Shown in pieces: positions 24,725 to 33,668 of a stretch of DNA of 41,684 bases; within the stretch, counting starts at the first letter, position 1; each line of letters starts with the position of its first letter. The DNA comes from Devosia sp. (lineage in GTDB: Bacteria > Pseudomonadota > Alphaproteobacteria > Rhizobiales > Devosiaceae). Below the pieces are notes generated by a model. It saw only the letters and a program-made list of their open reading frames with translations, did no database searches and was not told where the DNA came from. The stretch lies in contig JACDQI010000185.1 of NCBI GenBank assembly GCA_015657675.1, forward strand, positions 1-41,684, read 5' to 3'. The translations under genes and the position numbers were made by a program.

Positions 24725-25936
24725 CTACGCCGATGATGAAACTACGGGGTCCGGTCGATAGTGCGCTTCCCAGAAGAGCCGGCCGGACTCGGCCACCGCG
24801 CTGCCGTCGATGCTGCCGTTTGCCAAATCGACGATTGTCGACGCGAATTCCTCAGCGCTGTTGGCCGCCAGATAGTGCTGCAACGGTTCGACCGAAAGCC
24901 CGCGCACCCCCTCGTTCGTGGCGATGACGATGCGGGTGTGCGCGAAAGACTCGAGGACTTTGATCTTGGTGCCTCCGCCTGACCACAGGGGAACGAGGAC
25001 GATGTCGGATTGCTCGTAAGACGGAGCAAGCTCCAGCGCATCCGTGCAGCAGTGGATCTCCGGGTATCGCGCCAGCAAATCGAGGAGCGACGGAGGAGCT
25101 CCTCGTCCGACGATGGTGATCCGAAAGGGAAGGGTGAGCCGTTCCCTCAGTATCGGCACCAGGCGCCGGGCAATGAACCTCGCCGCGGCTTCATTGGGGA
25201 AATAATCGAGCGATCCGACAAACAGCAGGGAGAGGCGGTTTCCGATCGCCCGCGCTTTGGCTGCTCCAGGGTCTGGAACCCAGTTCAACCTGCAGGCAGT
25301 CGGGCGCCGCGTGCGCCTGCCGAGCCTTTCTGCATCTTCGGGACTGGCGAGGAACGTCGTCGAATAGGCTCGGCAAAGGCGTGCCTCGATGAGACGATAT
25401 TGCAGGGACGATGCAAGCAATCGCAGCGCGACCGCAGGTCGACCGGCCCAAAGCAGGGCGGAGGCGACACTGGCTCGCGTCTGCGATTCCAGATCATCCA
25501 TATCGAGGATGCGCTCCGCATCGGGATGCCGCGCAAACAGCCGACTGGCAAAATCGTGCAGATAGATTCGGAAGACGACAATTTTCCGAGTGTTCCCAGG
25601 GGTCGCGATGCCCGCCAGCAGATCGTCGACTGGCTCCCTCCAATCAGCAATGACACGCGGCAACCCGAGGACCAGCGGTGGAAACACGATTCCCGCCAGC
25701 TTCTCGTGCCGGCTCGGCGTCTTCACGGCCCGCGCAAAGGAGCGGATCGAAGCTGCCGGGTGACCTTGAGGACGTTCAAAACCCGCGGGCAGTGGATCGG
25801 CGACCAGCACGTGGACACTATGCTCCTTCGCCAATTCAGTGAGCCATCCCCAGGCGCGCATGGCGCGGCCCGAGTGGCTTGGCTGGGGCAACACCGGTGT
25901 CACGAGCAACGCAACTGGTCGCTCACTGTCAGACAT
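24725..25936 (-). CDS. Glycosyltransferase family 4-like protein
   Basis: A 403-residue GT-B fold glycosyltransferase. The C-terminal donor-binding region has LLFVGSLDYFPNEAAARF, ITIVGRGAP and PLWSGGGTKIKVLESFAH, close to GT4 enzymes of exopolysaccharide and lipopolysaccharide synthesis. The N-terminal half (LLVTPVLPQPSHSGRAMRAW) binds the acceptor. ATG 25936 overlaps the stop of the upstream GT2 gene by eight bases and has GAAGG upstream, so ATG 25936 is preferred over the start at 25951. The sugar is unknown. Probably cytoplasmic or membrane-associated. Confidence 0.88.
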   Translation of the reverse strand: MSDSERPVALLVTPVLPQPSHSGRAMRAWGWLTELAKEHSVHVLVADPLPAGFERPQGHPAASIRSFARAVKTPSRHEKLAGIVFPPLVLGLPRVIADWREPVDDLLAGIATPGNTRKIVVFRIYLHDFASRLFARHPDAERILDMDDLESQTRASVASALLWAGRPAVALRLLASSLQYRLIEARLCRAYSTTFLASPEDAERLGRRTRRPTACRLNWVPDPGAAKARAIGNRLSLLFVGSLDYFPNEAAARFIARRLVPILRERLTLPFRITIVGRGAPPSLLDLLARYPEIHCCTDALELAPSYEQSDIVLVPLWSGGGTKIKVLESFAHTRIVIATNEGVRGLSVEPLQHYLAANSAEEFASTIVDLANGSIDGSAVAESGRLFWEAHYRPDPVVSSSA

Positions 25937-26843
25937 CCTCAGCCTTCGCACTCTCAGAGTTCTTCCGGCTCAGGGTGCGAAACGCGGCCCAGCCGCGCCA
26001 CAAGCCGCCGAACCGCGAAAGATAAGCGGCGCGGCGCCAGCCGGGCAGGAACCAGATCGCCCGTGCTCCTGAGAGAAGCGTGCGAAGCCCCCAGTGCAGC
26101 ATGTGCGGGTGTGGGCACTTCGCAATGGCGGCACCGGCGCCAACTGCATAGTCGTGGAACCGCGCCGCCGCCCAACGGTTCGACGGCGGGATCTTGGTGG
26201 GGTGTTGCAGCATCACGCGCGGCTCGTAAACCGCAGCCCCTGCGCCGGTCCTGGGGAGCAACCGGTTCATCAGGTCTATCCCCTCCGCTGCCGGGAAGGT
26301 TGAGCCTGGGCCGAACCGTTGGTCGAAGCCTCCGCTGGACAAAAAGAGGTCCCGGTCGACAAATAGTGTCGCCTCGGTGAAGCGGCCGAACATGCTCCAC
26401 AGGTCGATCGGCTGGCTTGCCTTCGGCCACCGCGCGAGGTTTGGCCTACCATCGGAATCCACGGTCCGACCGGTGACTAGAGAGATCTTTGGGTCCCGAG
26501 CCAGTCTCGCGACCTGCTCAAGGGTGTCAGGCAAGAACTGGCAGTCGTCGTCGGGAAACCCGAGCCAGGCGCCCCGGGCCTCGCGCGCTCCCAGATTGCG
26601 GGCCCTCGATGCACCGCGAAACGACACCCGCATGTGCAGGATCTGCACCGCGTCGACGAACTCCGCCACGACCGCTCGCAGCTGCTCGCCACCGCCCTGG
26701 TCTACCAGTATCACCTCGAATTCGGGCGCGGTTCGCTGCCCAGCAAGACTGGCAAGCAGTGCCCTTACCAACTCGGGGTCACCCAACGTGGCGACGACCA
26801 GAGAAAGCACAACCTGGCGCTCCTCTGAAAGCGACGCAATCAT
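25929..26843 (-). CDS. Glycosyltransferase family 2
   Basis: A ~304-residue GT-A enzyme. It begins VLSLVVATLGDPELVRALLASL, has FEVILVDQGGGEQL, the DxD-type metal site FPDDDCQFLPDT, and TGRTVDSDG. The C-terminal part ends in a hydrophobic, basic segment (GARAIWFLPGWRRAAYLSRF) that could touch the membrane. The start is uncertain: ATG 26843 gives a normal N-terminus, while ATG 26894 and an open frame to 27002 would overlap the promoter or start of the divergent gene. It leads a two-gene leftward operon with the GT4 gene. Confidence 0.85.
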   Translation of the reverse strand: MIASLSEERQVVLSLVVATLGDPELVRALLASLAGQRTAPEFEVILVDQGGGEQLRAVVAEFVDAVQILHMRVSFRGASRARNLGAREARGAWLGFPDDDCQFLPDTLEQVARLARDPKISLVTGRTVDSDGRPNLARWPKASQPIDLWSMFGRFTEATLFVDRDLFLSSGGFDQRFGPGSTFPAAEGIDLMNRLLPRTGAGAAVYEPRVMLQHPTKIPPSNRWAAARFHDYAVGAGAAIAKCPHPHMLHWGLRTLLSGARAIWFLPGWRRAAYLSRFGGLWRGWAAFRTLSRKNSESAKAEDV

Positions 26844-26910
26844 TCCGTTGACAACCCCCAACCTCTCCCGACTGATACTTGGATTGCTCCGCATCCGATA
26901 GTACCGTAGC

Positions 26911-28668
26911 TTGCGACCTGTGCAAACACCGAGGACGACGCGCATTGACGAAGGTGGCCGTGCGGGAACTCCTTTGCTGAGCGATCCCAACCCTTTGCCC
27001 AAACCAATTGGTCAACGGCGATTTCCGCGCGCTTTCCACCTGCTGAAGCGCACGCTTCTGGCGCTTCGGCGTGAGGGTCTGGAGGCAACGGCGGGGCGCA
27101 TCTGGCGGTTCTTGCAGCGCCGCCCGCCGGCAGCGGTCGTTGCCGCGCTGCTTGCCCACCCCAGCTATCCTGGAAAGGCCCTCGGGGGTTCGGCGCTGAA
27201 GCCCCGCGTACTCATCATCGGTGAGATGGGCGTGCCCCAGTGCCGCAAGTACAGGGTGGAGCAGAAGCAGGAGTTGTTGGCGAGCCTCGGTATCGCGAGC
27301 CTGGCAGTGAGCTGGCATGACGTGGCAGCGGCGCGCGACGCCCTGCAATTGGTGACGCATGTCGTCTTCTACCGTGTCAAAGCAGAGCCCGAAATCATCG
27401 CCCTGATCGAGGAGGCGCGCCGGCTCGGCCTTACTACGAGCTGGGAGGCCGATGACCTGGTCTTCGATGGCGAAGCCACGGCGGCAAATCCCAACCTGCT
27501 GACGCTGCCGCCCCGGCATCGGGCCGCCATGATCGCCGACGCAGAAAAGTTTCGCTCTGCGCTGCTTCGCTGCGACCAGGCGATTGCCTCGACCGATACC
27601 CTTGCGGCCGCCATGCGCCGGGTGACAGGCGGTGAGGCGGTGGTTATCGAGAATGCACTCGACGCCGAGACGGTCGCTCTGGCCAGAAAGCTGCGTCAGC
27701 GGGCAAGGCCTGGGGACGGCCTCATCCGCATCGTCTACGGGTCGGGCTGCGACACGCACGATGCTGACCTCGAACTGGCGAGCGACGCGCTCTGCGGCCT
27801 GCTGAGCCGATCGCCTGACCTGAGGCTGCGCCTCATCGGCCCGCTGCAACTGCCCGCCCGGCTGGCCGAGATGACTTTGCAGATCGAGCGCTTCCCCCTC
27901 GTCCCCTATTCCGATTATCTGGCGCTCGTCGCCGCCTGCGACATAGCCATCGCGCCCCTCCAAGATACCGTCTTCAACGCCGCCAAGAGCAACATAAAGT
28001 ACATCGAGGCTGCCATGCTAGACCTGCCGGTGATCGCATCGCCCTCGCCAAGTTTCGCGGCGGTGATCGCGCACGGCGTCGATGGCCTTCTAGCCGCCGA
28101 TGGCGAATGGTCGACGCAACTGACGGCCTTGGTCACCGACCCGGTCTATCGCCGCCGCATCGGCCTCCTCGGTCGGCGCAACGTCATGCGCCGCTATCGC
28201 CCCGCGCTGATTGCGAGGCACCAATACGCCGGCCGTTTCGCCCCGGAGGTCGAACCGCCGCCCAACAGGCATGCGCTCATTGTCGACCTTGATCCGCGCC
28301 GTGTCGCTGGACCGAGCCTGCTGCCGGCTGGCGAACACAGACAGGATTGGCGGATCGCACGGCTGACGCGCCTCATCGGCATCGACGCTCCGATCGGGAC
28401 CATGGTCAGGTCTTCGATCGGCGACGTCGACTGCTTCGCCGTCCGGCTGCCTCGCGGCGGGCCGGCCCTGCAGCAATATCTGCGTGACACCTTCCGCGCC
28501 GTGTTCAACACCTATCGGCCAGAACTGGTGGTGCTGGTCGGGCCAAGCGTCGTCGGCGACTGGCTGCGGCAGCTTTGCGCCGAGGCCGAGGCGGTGCTTC
28601 ACTCCGTTCCTGCGAGCGATGCCGACGATGCGGAGTCCGGCCTTAAACTGACGTTGGCGGCGGGCTGA
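26911..28668 (+). CDS. Large glycosyltransferase with GT4-like domain
   Basis: Up to 585 residues. The middle (RVLIIGEMGVPQCRKYRVEQ to SNIKYIEAAMLDLPVIASPS) is a GT-B glycosyltransferase with the typical donor-site Glu region. The last ~160 residues form an additional domain I do not recognise. The N-terminal 60 residues are basic and poorly defined, and the true start could be TTG 26911, GTG 26920 or TTG 26977. It heads a rightward operon of six glycosyltransferase-type genes and is divergent from the GT2 gene at 25929-26843. Confidence 0.8.
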   Translation: MRPVQTPRTTRIDEGGRAGTPLLSDPNPLPKPIGQRRFPRAFHLLKRTLLALRREGLEATAGRIWRFLQRRPPAAVVAALLAHPSYPGKALGGSALKPRVLIIGEMGVPQCRKYRVEQKQELLASLGIASLAVSWHDVAAARDALQLVTHVVFYRVKAEPEIIALIEEARRLGLTTSWEADDLVFDGEATAANPNLLTLPPRHRAAMIADAEKFRSALLRCDQAIASTDTLAAAMRRVTGGEAVVIENALDAETVALARKLRQRARPGDGLIRIVYGSGCDTHDADLELASDALCGLLSRSPDLRLRLIGPLQLPARLAEMTLQIERFPLVPYSDYLALVAACDIAIAPLQDTVFNAAKSNIKYIEAAMLDLPVIASPSPSFAAVIAHGVDGLLAADGEWSTQLTALVTDPVYRRRIGLLGRRNVMRRYRPALIARHQYAGRFAPEVEPPPNRHALIVDLDPRRVAGPSLLPAGEHRQDWRIARLTRLIGIDAPIGTMVRSSIGDVDCFAVRLPRGGPALQQYLRDTFRAVFNTYRPELVVLVGPSVVGDWLRQLCAEAEAVLHSVPASDADDAESGLKLTLAAG

Positions 28669-28686
28669 CGGGGTAGTGAGAACAGC

Positions 28687-30333
28687 ATGACAGCCGTCGC
28701 CATTCTGGCAATGGGAAAGATCGGATATCTGCTGGCCGCGCGACAGGCGATCCAGTCGCTCCTCGCGCATAGCGACTTCCATATCCACGTCACCACCGAT
28801 GCCGCAGGTCGCCAAATGCTGCCGAACTCGCCACGGGTGCATCTGCACGTCGCCGACATCAGCACAGACTACAGGGCCGATCTGTTCATCGGCAAGTTCG
28901 TCGCTCTCGAGAACTGTCTGGCACATAGCAACGACGACATCGCGATGCTGCTCGACGCCGATGCCGTGCTCGTCGACACGATCCATGAGGCCGATCTTGT
29001 CGGCGCCCTCTCCGATGGCGGCCTCGGCATGGCGGAGCAACCGACCATTCTCGGTTCGCCCATGGACCGAAAGGAGTTCCTCGCGCATTACACGGCCTAC
29101 TCGCTGGCCTTCCTGATGCCTGGTGCAGCTCCGCCAACAGAGGCGGAGTTCCGCTTCTTCAACAGTGGCGTGGTCATCGGCCGTCGTGAGGCCTTCCGAG
29201 ACTTTCTGGACTGGGCGGCGGCAATCCGGAAAGCCCGCCCGCGCGACCATAGCGTCGGCAAGCACATGATCGCCGACCAGGACTATTTCCAGGTCTGGGC
29301 GAACAATGTGCGGCCTGGAGGCACGCTGCAGTTGCCCTGGAACTGGAACCATTGCGACAAGTGGGATCAGGGGTTTCCGCGTGCGGGTGCGCGCATCGCC
29401 CATTTCAGCAATTTCAGCAAAGGGCCAGAGATTGCGACGATCAACGACATGCGACGCCTCGCGGGCGTTGCGGCGAGCCGCGGCGCGACCCCGTCTGATG
29501 GTGGCGAGCTCAGCATCGTCATGGTCACGCACAACTCCGCCGAGCCGCTCGCCATCTGCCTCGAGTTTGCCACCGCGCTCGGCTGCCGCGTGCTGGTCGT
29601 GGACAACGGCTCGAGCGACGATAGCATTGCCATCTGCCGGGAGGCCGGCGTCGACCTGGTGGTCAATACCGCCAATCTCGGCTTCGGTGCCGCCGCCAAC
29701 CAGGGGCTCGCACTGACGGACAGCGAGTCGGTCTGTATCCTCAATCCGGACTGCCTCCTCACCTCCCCTGTTGTTGCCGCCGCCCTCGCCGTATTGCGCC
29801 ACAAACCCGACAGCCTGATCGTTCCGGAATTCATCGACTGGGATGGCAACCAGCAACCGGGACGGCAGCCGGCCTATACCGCAACGCGGCTCATCGCCGA
29901 CATCTTTGACGGCCATGGTCTTGCGCTATTTGCAGAGCCGCTGCATCGCTGGGCCGAGCAAGGCAGCGTGGCGTGGCACTGGCCGATCGGTGCCTGCATC
30001 TTCGTTCGCCGCAAGGCCTTCCTCGGGCTCGGCGGCTTCGATCCAAAATACTTCTGCTACATGGAAGACGTCCAGTTGGGTCGCGACGCCCAGCGCAATG
30101 GACAAGAGATACTGCTGCTGCCGCTGCTGGTTCCGCATTTTGGCGCCCGCGGTTCCAAGATCGCGACCGACCGGCGCCAGAAACTGCTGAACGAGGCGCG
30201 GCTTACCTATGCCAAGGCGAACTACCCGGCCCCTTTCGCTCTCGGCTTGTGGCTGCTCGATCGAAGCCTCGCGGCTGCTCATGCCCTGCGGCGCCGGCTG
30301 CGCGCGCCGATCGAAGCGGCGGGCAAGCCATGA
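28687..30333 (+). CDS. Two-domain glycosyltransferase (GT8-like plus GT2)
   Basis: A 548-residue fusion. Residues 1-270 look like a GT-A nucleotide-diphospho-sugar domain with the DxD motif in MLLDADAVLVD and FFNSGVVIGRREAF. Residues 277 onward are a separate GT2 rhamnosyltransferase-like domain (LSIVMVTHNSAEPLAI, VLVVDNGSSDDS, NLGFGAAANQGL, CILNPDCLL, FCYMEDVQLG). Two complete catalytic domains suggest that one protein adds two successive sugars. It begins 18 bases after the previous gene and ends in an ATGA overlap with the next. Confidence 0.88.
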   Translation: MTAVAILAMGKIGYLLAARQAIQSLLAHSDFHIHVTTDAAGRQMLPNSPRVHLHVADISTDYRADLFIGKFVALENCLAHSNDDIAMLLDADAVLVDTIHEADLVGALSDGGLGMAEQPTILGSPMDRKEFLAHYTAYSLAFLMPGAAPPTEAEFRFFNSGVVIGRREAFRDFLDWAAAIRKARPRDHSVGKHMIADQDYFQVWANNVRPGGTLQLPWNWNHCDKWDQGFPRAGARIAHFSNFSKGPEIATINDMRRLAGVAASRGATPSDGGELSIVMVTHNSAEPLAICLEFATALGCRVLVVDNGSSDDSIAICREAGVDLVVNTANLGFGAAANQGLALTDSESVCILNPDCLLTSPVVAAALAVLRHKPDSLIVPEFIDWDGNQQPGRQPAYTATRLIADIFDGHGLALFAEPLHRWAEQGSVAWHWPIGACIFVRRKAFLGLGGFDPKYFCYMEDVQLGRDAQRNGQEILLLPLLVPHFGARGSKIATDRRQKLLNEARLTYAKANYPAPFALGLWLLDRSLAAAHALRRRLRAPIEAAGKP

Positions 30334-31220
30334 ATTACTATTTCCTTCCAGGCACCGGCATCCATGGCGGTATCAAGGTAGGATTTCAGTTCGCCCAGAT
30401 GCTGGCCGAGCATGGCGCCCCGATGGTGGTGGTCACACCCGATGGCCGGGCCCCCCACTGGTTCGATGCAGCGGTCGCCGTGATCTCGCGACCGGCCGCC
30501 CTGGCGGCCATCCGGCCCAGCGACGTCATCCTCTTCTCCCTGCCGCACGACTATGCCGAAATCCGTTCGACCGGGGCGCGGATGATCTTTCACTGCCAGG
30601 GGACCGATCCGCTGATCGACCCGATTCTTGCCGACCGGGACGTCGCGCTACTGTCCTGCTGGGAACAGGCCGACAGCTACATGCGCGAGCGGTCAGGCCG
30701 TCCGCCCATCGCGGTCGGTATCGCGATTTCGGACTGCTTCATTTACGATGGCCGGCCCAAAATCGCGGATCAGCTTGCCTACATGCCGCGACGCGGGGTC
30801 GAGATCGCCGACGCCGCCCGTCTTGCCTGCCCGGGTTTGCGGTTTGTGGCCATCGCCGGCGCGAGCGAAGTCGAAACGGCAGCCGCCATGCAACAGAGCG
30901 CCTATTTTCTCGCGACGTCGGTCGGCGAGTGGCTGGGGCTGCCGGCTCTCGAGGCAATGGCGGCGGGTTGTGTCGTCGTCAGCGTCCCGGTGCTTGGCGG
31001 CATGGAGTTCTTGCGTGACGGGGAAACCGCGCTGGTTGTTCCGGCGGATCGGATTGGCGGGGCGCTCGCAGACCTGGCGCAGCCAAACGCAGCGTCCTTG
31101 CGGAGCCGCATCCGCGACAATGCGGCGGCGATCACCCATCAATACCGCCTCAACAAACAGTTCCGCCGCCTCAAGACCCTGCTCGGCGACACTCTGGGTG
31201 AGGCGCTGTCATGGACCTGA
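30330..31220 (+). CDS. Glycosyltransferase family 4
   Basis: A 296-residue GT-B protein starting at ATG 30330 in a four-base overlap with the previous stop (the open frame extends further upstream inside that gene). It shows FLPGTGIHGGIKVGFQFAQM at the N-terminus and the GT4 donor motif VGEWLGLPALEAMAAGCVVV, with the two Glu residues of the E-x7-E pattern. It is shorter than usual GT4 enzymes (about 350-380 residues). It overlaps the next gene by ten bases. Confidence 0.87.
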   Translation: MNYYFLPGTGIHGGIKVGFQFAQMLAEHGAPMVVVTPDGRAPHWFDAAVAVISRPAALAAIRPSDVILFSLPHDYAEIRSTGARMIFHCQGTDPLIDPILADRDVALLSCWEQADSYMRERSGRPPIAVGIAISDCFIYDGRPKIADQLAYMPRRGVEIADAARLACPGLRFVAIAGASEVETAAAMQQSAYFLATSVGEWLGLPALEAMAAGCVVVSVPVLGGMEFLRDGETALVVPADRIGGALADLAQPNAASLRSRIRDNAAAITHQYRLNKQFRRLKTLLGDTLGEALSWT

Positions 31221-31954
31221 CCGTCGTCATTCCTTCAGTTGGCCTTGCCGCCTTGCTGCGCACCTGCATTGCCCATGCTCAGTCCGCATTGGCGAGCGTC
31301 AACGAGATGACCTCGGCCGTCGTGGTGGTCGACAACGGGTCCGACCCACCGTATCGGGCCGCGGCGCTGGGATCCGGCATCGCACTTGTGCGCTTCGACC
31401 TGCCGCGTTCCTTTGCGAAGGCCTGCAACGAGGCGGCGCGGCATCGCCCCGCGGCGCGCTATCTGTTCCTCAACAACGACGTGTTGCTCGAGCCGGGGAC
31501 CCTGATCGATATGCTGTCGCTCCTCGACAACTATGGGCCCGGAATTTGTGGGGCCCGCCTCGTGCTCGCCGATGACACCGTGCAGCATTGCGGGGTTCGG
31601 TTCGACGGTGGTCCTCGGGGCCCGTTTCATATTCACCACGGCCGACCCTCCAGCATCGTGCCGAGATCTCCCGTGCGCTTCCAGGCCGTCACCGGCGCCG
31701 CGATGCTGATCGATGGCGCAGCCTTCGACCGGCTCGGCGGGTTTGATGAAGCCTATCCCTTCGGCTACGAGGACATCGATCTCTGCCTCCGGGCGGGCCA
31801 GCTGGGCATGCCGGTCCTCTGCGCGCAGGCTCACGATACGCTGCACTTCGAGTCGACGTCGAACCGCAAGCCGAACCGGCACGCCGCGTCACGCCGTCTC
31901 TTCTTCGAGCGTTGGCAGGGACGCTTCACCATTGACGGGGACACCAGCCAATGA
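31211..31954 (+). CDS. Glycosyltransferase family 2
   Basis: A 247-residue GT-A enzyme: LTVVIPSVGLAALLRTC, VVVVDNGSDPP, FAKACNEAARHR, the metal site FLNNDVLLEPG and the acceptor-side motif GGFDEAYPFGYEDIDLCLR. This pattern is close to WbbL/rhamnosyltransferase-like O-antigen enzymes. ATG 31211 lies in the end of the previous gene, and its own end overlaps the next gene (ATGA). Confidence 0.9.
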   Translation: MDLTVVIPSVGLAALLRTCIAHAQSALASVNEMTSAVVVVDNGSDPPYRAAALGSGIALVRFDLPRSFAKACNEAARHRPAARYLFLNNDVLLEPGTLIDMLSLLDNYGPGICGARLVLADDTVQHCGVRFDGGPRGPFHIHHGRPSSIVPRSPVRFQAVTGAAMLIDGAAFDRLGGFDEAYPFGYEDIDLCLRAGQLGMPVLCAQAHDTLHFESTSNRKPNRHAASRRLFFERWQGRFTIDGDTSQ

Positions 31955-32892
31955 CGGCCGCCCCAGCCCTCTCGCTGATCGTCCACACCAGGGATTCCGC
32001 CGCAACGCTGCCGGCTTTGCTCGACTCCACCAGCTGGATTCCGGAACGCATCGTCGTCGACATGCAGAGCACCGACGCGACGATCGCTCTCTGCCGCGCA
32101 GCCGGCTTCCGCGTGATCGAGGCACCCGTCACAGCGATGGTCGATGCGATCCGCAACGACTATCTCGATGCGGCGACCAACCCTTGGATACTGGTGCTCG
32201 ACTCCGACGAGCATCTCAGCGCCGACGCCCCGGAGGCGATTGCGCAACTTCTCGACACACAGGGCAGCGCGTATGACGCCTTCGGCATCCCACGCTTCAA
32301 CACGATCGCCGGCCAGGTGATGCAGGGCTCGCTGTTTTACCCCGACCATCAGATACGCCTCTTTCGCCGGGGCCATGTCGAGTGGCAGGACGGTCACCAC
32401 CATCCGCCGAAGGTTCACGGTGGGCGATTGCTGTTGCTAGCGCCGCCCTGCCTGCACATTCACCACCAGAACTACCCTAGCCTCGAAAGCTTCATCGCCC
32501 GGCAGTTGCGCTACACCCTCAGCGACAGCTATTCGACCGACCCTGCGAGCTTCGACTTCGCCGACTATATCGGGGACGCCTACGCCGCCTTCGCCAAGCG
32601 CCATGACACGGCCAGCGATGGTGACCTGTCGACCGCGCTGGCAACAGTCCTCGCCTGGGACCGTGTGATGCGTGGCCTGATCCATTGGGAACGTACCGGC
32701 CGCAGCAAACCGCTCGGCGAGGCCTTCTCGCTGCCGGTGGTGGTGCAGCCCGGGGCGACTGCTGCCGGCCAAAGCGGTCGCGCCGGACAGCTCCGCAGAT
32801 GGTTCGCGAGGCTCCCCGCGCCGGTCAAGGCCCGGGCGCGCCGGCTGCGCAGCAGGCTCAGCGACCTCGCCGGCCGGCTCCGCCGATGGTAA
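31951..32892 (+). CDS. Glycosyltransferase family 2 (WaaE/KdtX-like)
   Basis: A 313-residue GT2 with the short-motif style of WaaE/KdtX-type enzymes: LSLIVHTRDSAATL, RIVVDMQSTDATI, WILVLDSDEHLS as DxD and FGIPRFNTIAGQ, then the acceptor region DHQIRLFRRGHVEWQDGHHH. The C-terminal 40 residues are very basic (ARARRLRSRL), which suits contact with acidic membrane lipid. It overlaps both neighbours. Confidence 0.87.
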   Translation: MTAAPALSLIVHTRDSAATLPALLDSTSWIPERIVVDMQSTDATIALCRAAGFRVIEAPVTAMVDAIRNDYLDAATNPWILVLDSDEHLSADAPEAIAQLLDTQGSAYDAFGIPRFNTIAGQVMQGSLFYPDHQIRLFRRGHVEWQDGHHHPPKVHGGRLLLLAPPCLHIHHQNYPSLESFIARQLRYTLSDSYSTDPASFDFADYIGDAYAAFAKRHDTASDGDLSTALATVLAWDRVMRGLIHWERTGRSKPLGEAFSLPVVVQPGATAAGQSGRAGQLRRWFARLPAPVKARARRLRSRLSDLAGRLRRW

Positions 32893-33668
32893 CCGTCGCG
32901 CTGCAGACCAATTGCTGGCATCGCGACTGGCGCAGGGCGCTGAGCGGACCGCGTCTCGCCCAGCTTACCGAGCGCAGCGTGTTCCCCTTCGCCGAGAGAA
33001 CGCTGCTGATCAACGCTCTGAGCAACTACGACGGCGCGCTGCAGCTTGCCGGCAACGCCATCGACCGCGGCCTGCTCACGCAGGCGGTGGTTGTCGAACA
33101 GCATGCGGACGCTGCCCTCGCCGCGGTCGGCCTGTCACGCGCCGACCTCGCGGGCTCCTACGGCTACTCGATCGCCGAGCTGGTCGGCCTGAACCTCACC
33201 CGCTGCGACTACATCCTATATTTCATGAGCGACTGCCTGCCTGAGACGATAACCGACTGGATCCCCGGGGCGCTGGCGCTCATGCAGACAGAGCCGCGCA
33301 TCAAGGTGTCGAACCTGCTCTGGAATGGCAACACAGACGAGGCCCGGGCCGAGTCGGATTGGGAAACGGAGGACTTCTTCATCGGCTCCGGTTTCTCCGA
33401 CCAGTGCTACCTCGTACGGGCCGAGGAATTTCGCGCCCCCATTTATGGCTTCAGCCACCCTGGCTCCGAGCGCTATCCAGACTATGGGCAGCAGGGGTTC
33501 GAGCGCCGGATCGATTCCTGGATGCGACAGCACGGCTATCTGCGCGCCACCTTCAAGCACGCTTCCTATCGCCACTCCAATCTACCGCGACCGTTGCGCA
33601 GCCGTGTAGCGGGACGCCTCAGGGCACTGGCGGGAGGTTGGTCGCTGCATCCGAAAGGGCAGCCGTGA
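32886..33668 (+). CDS. Glycosyltransferase-like hypothetical protein
   Basis: A 260-residue protein that starts at ATG 32886, seven bases inside the previous gene. The N-terminus VTVALQTNCWHRDW, an acidic YFMSDCLPE near residue 118 and a late FERRIDSWM resemble a compact GT-A-like enzyme, but I cannot assign a family with certainty. It is the last gene of the rightward operon and its end overlaps the convergent GT2 gene by 50 bases (33619-33668), an unusually long convergent overlap. Confidence 0.6.
   Translation: MVTVALQTNCWHRDWRRALSGPRLAQLTERSVFPFAERTLLINALSNYDGALQLAGNAIDRGLLTQAVVVEQHADAALAAVGLSRADLAGSYGYSIAELVGLNLTRCDYILYFMSDCLPETITDWIPGALALMQTEPRIKVSNLLWNGNTDEARAESDWETEDFFIGSGFSDQCYLVRAEEFRAPIYGFSHPGSERYPDYGQQGFERRIDSWMRQHGYLRATFKHASYRHSNLPRPLRSRVAGRLRALAGGWSLHPKGQP

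Noticed and set aside
25010-26380. 456-residue plus-strand ORF opposite two glycosyltransferase genes
   Set aside because: Arg, Gly and Ser-rich with no domain; the minus strand encodes clear GT4 and GT2 motifs.
28090-29916. 608-residue minus-strand ORF opposite the glycosyltransferases
   Set aside because: Antisense shadow with no domain; plus strand genes are coupled and conserved.
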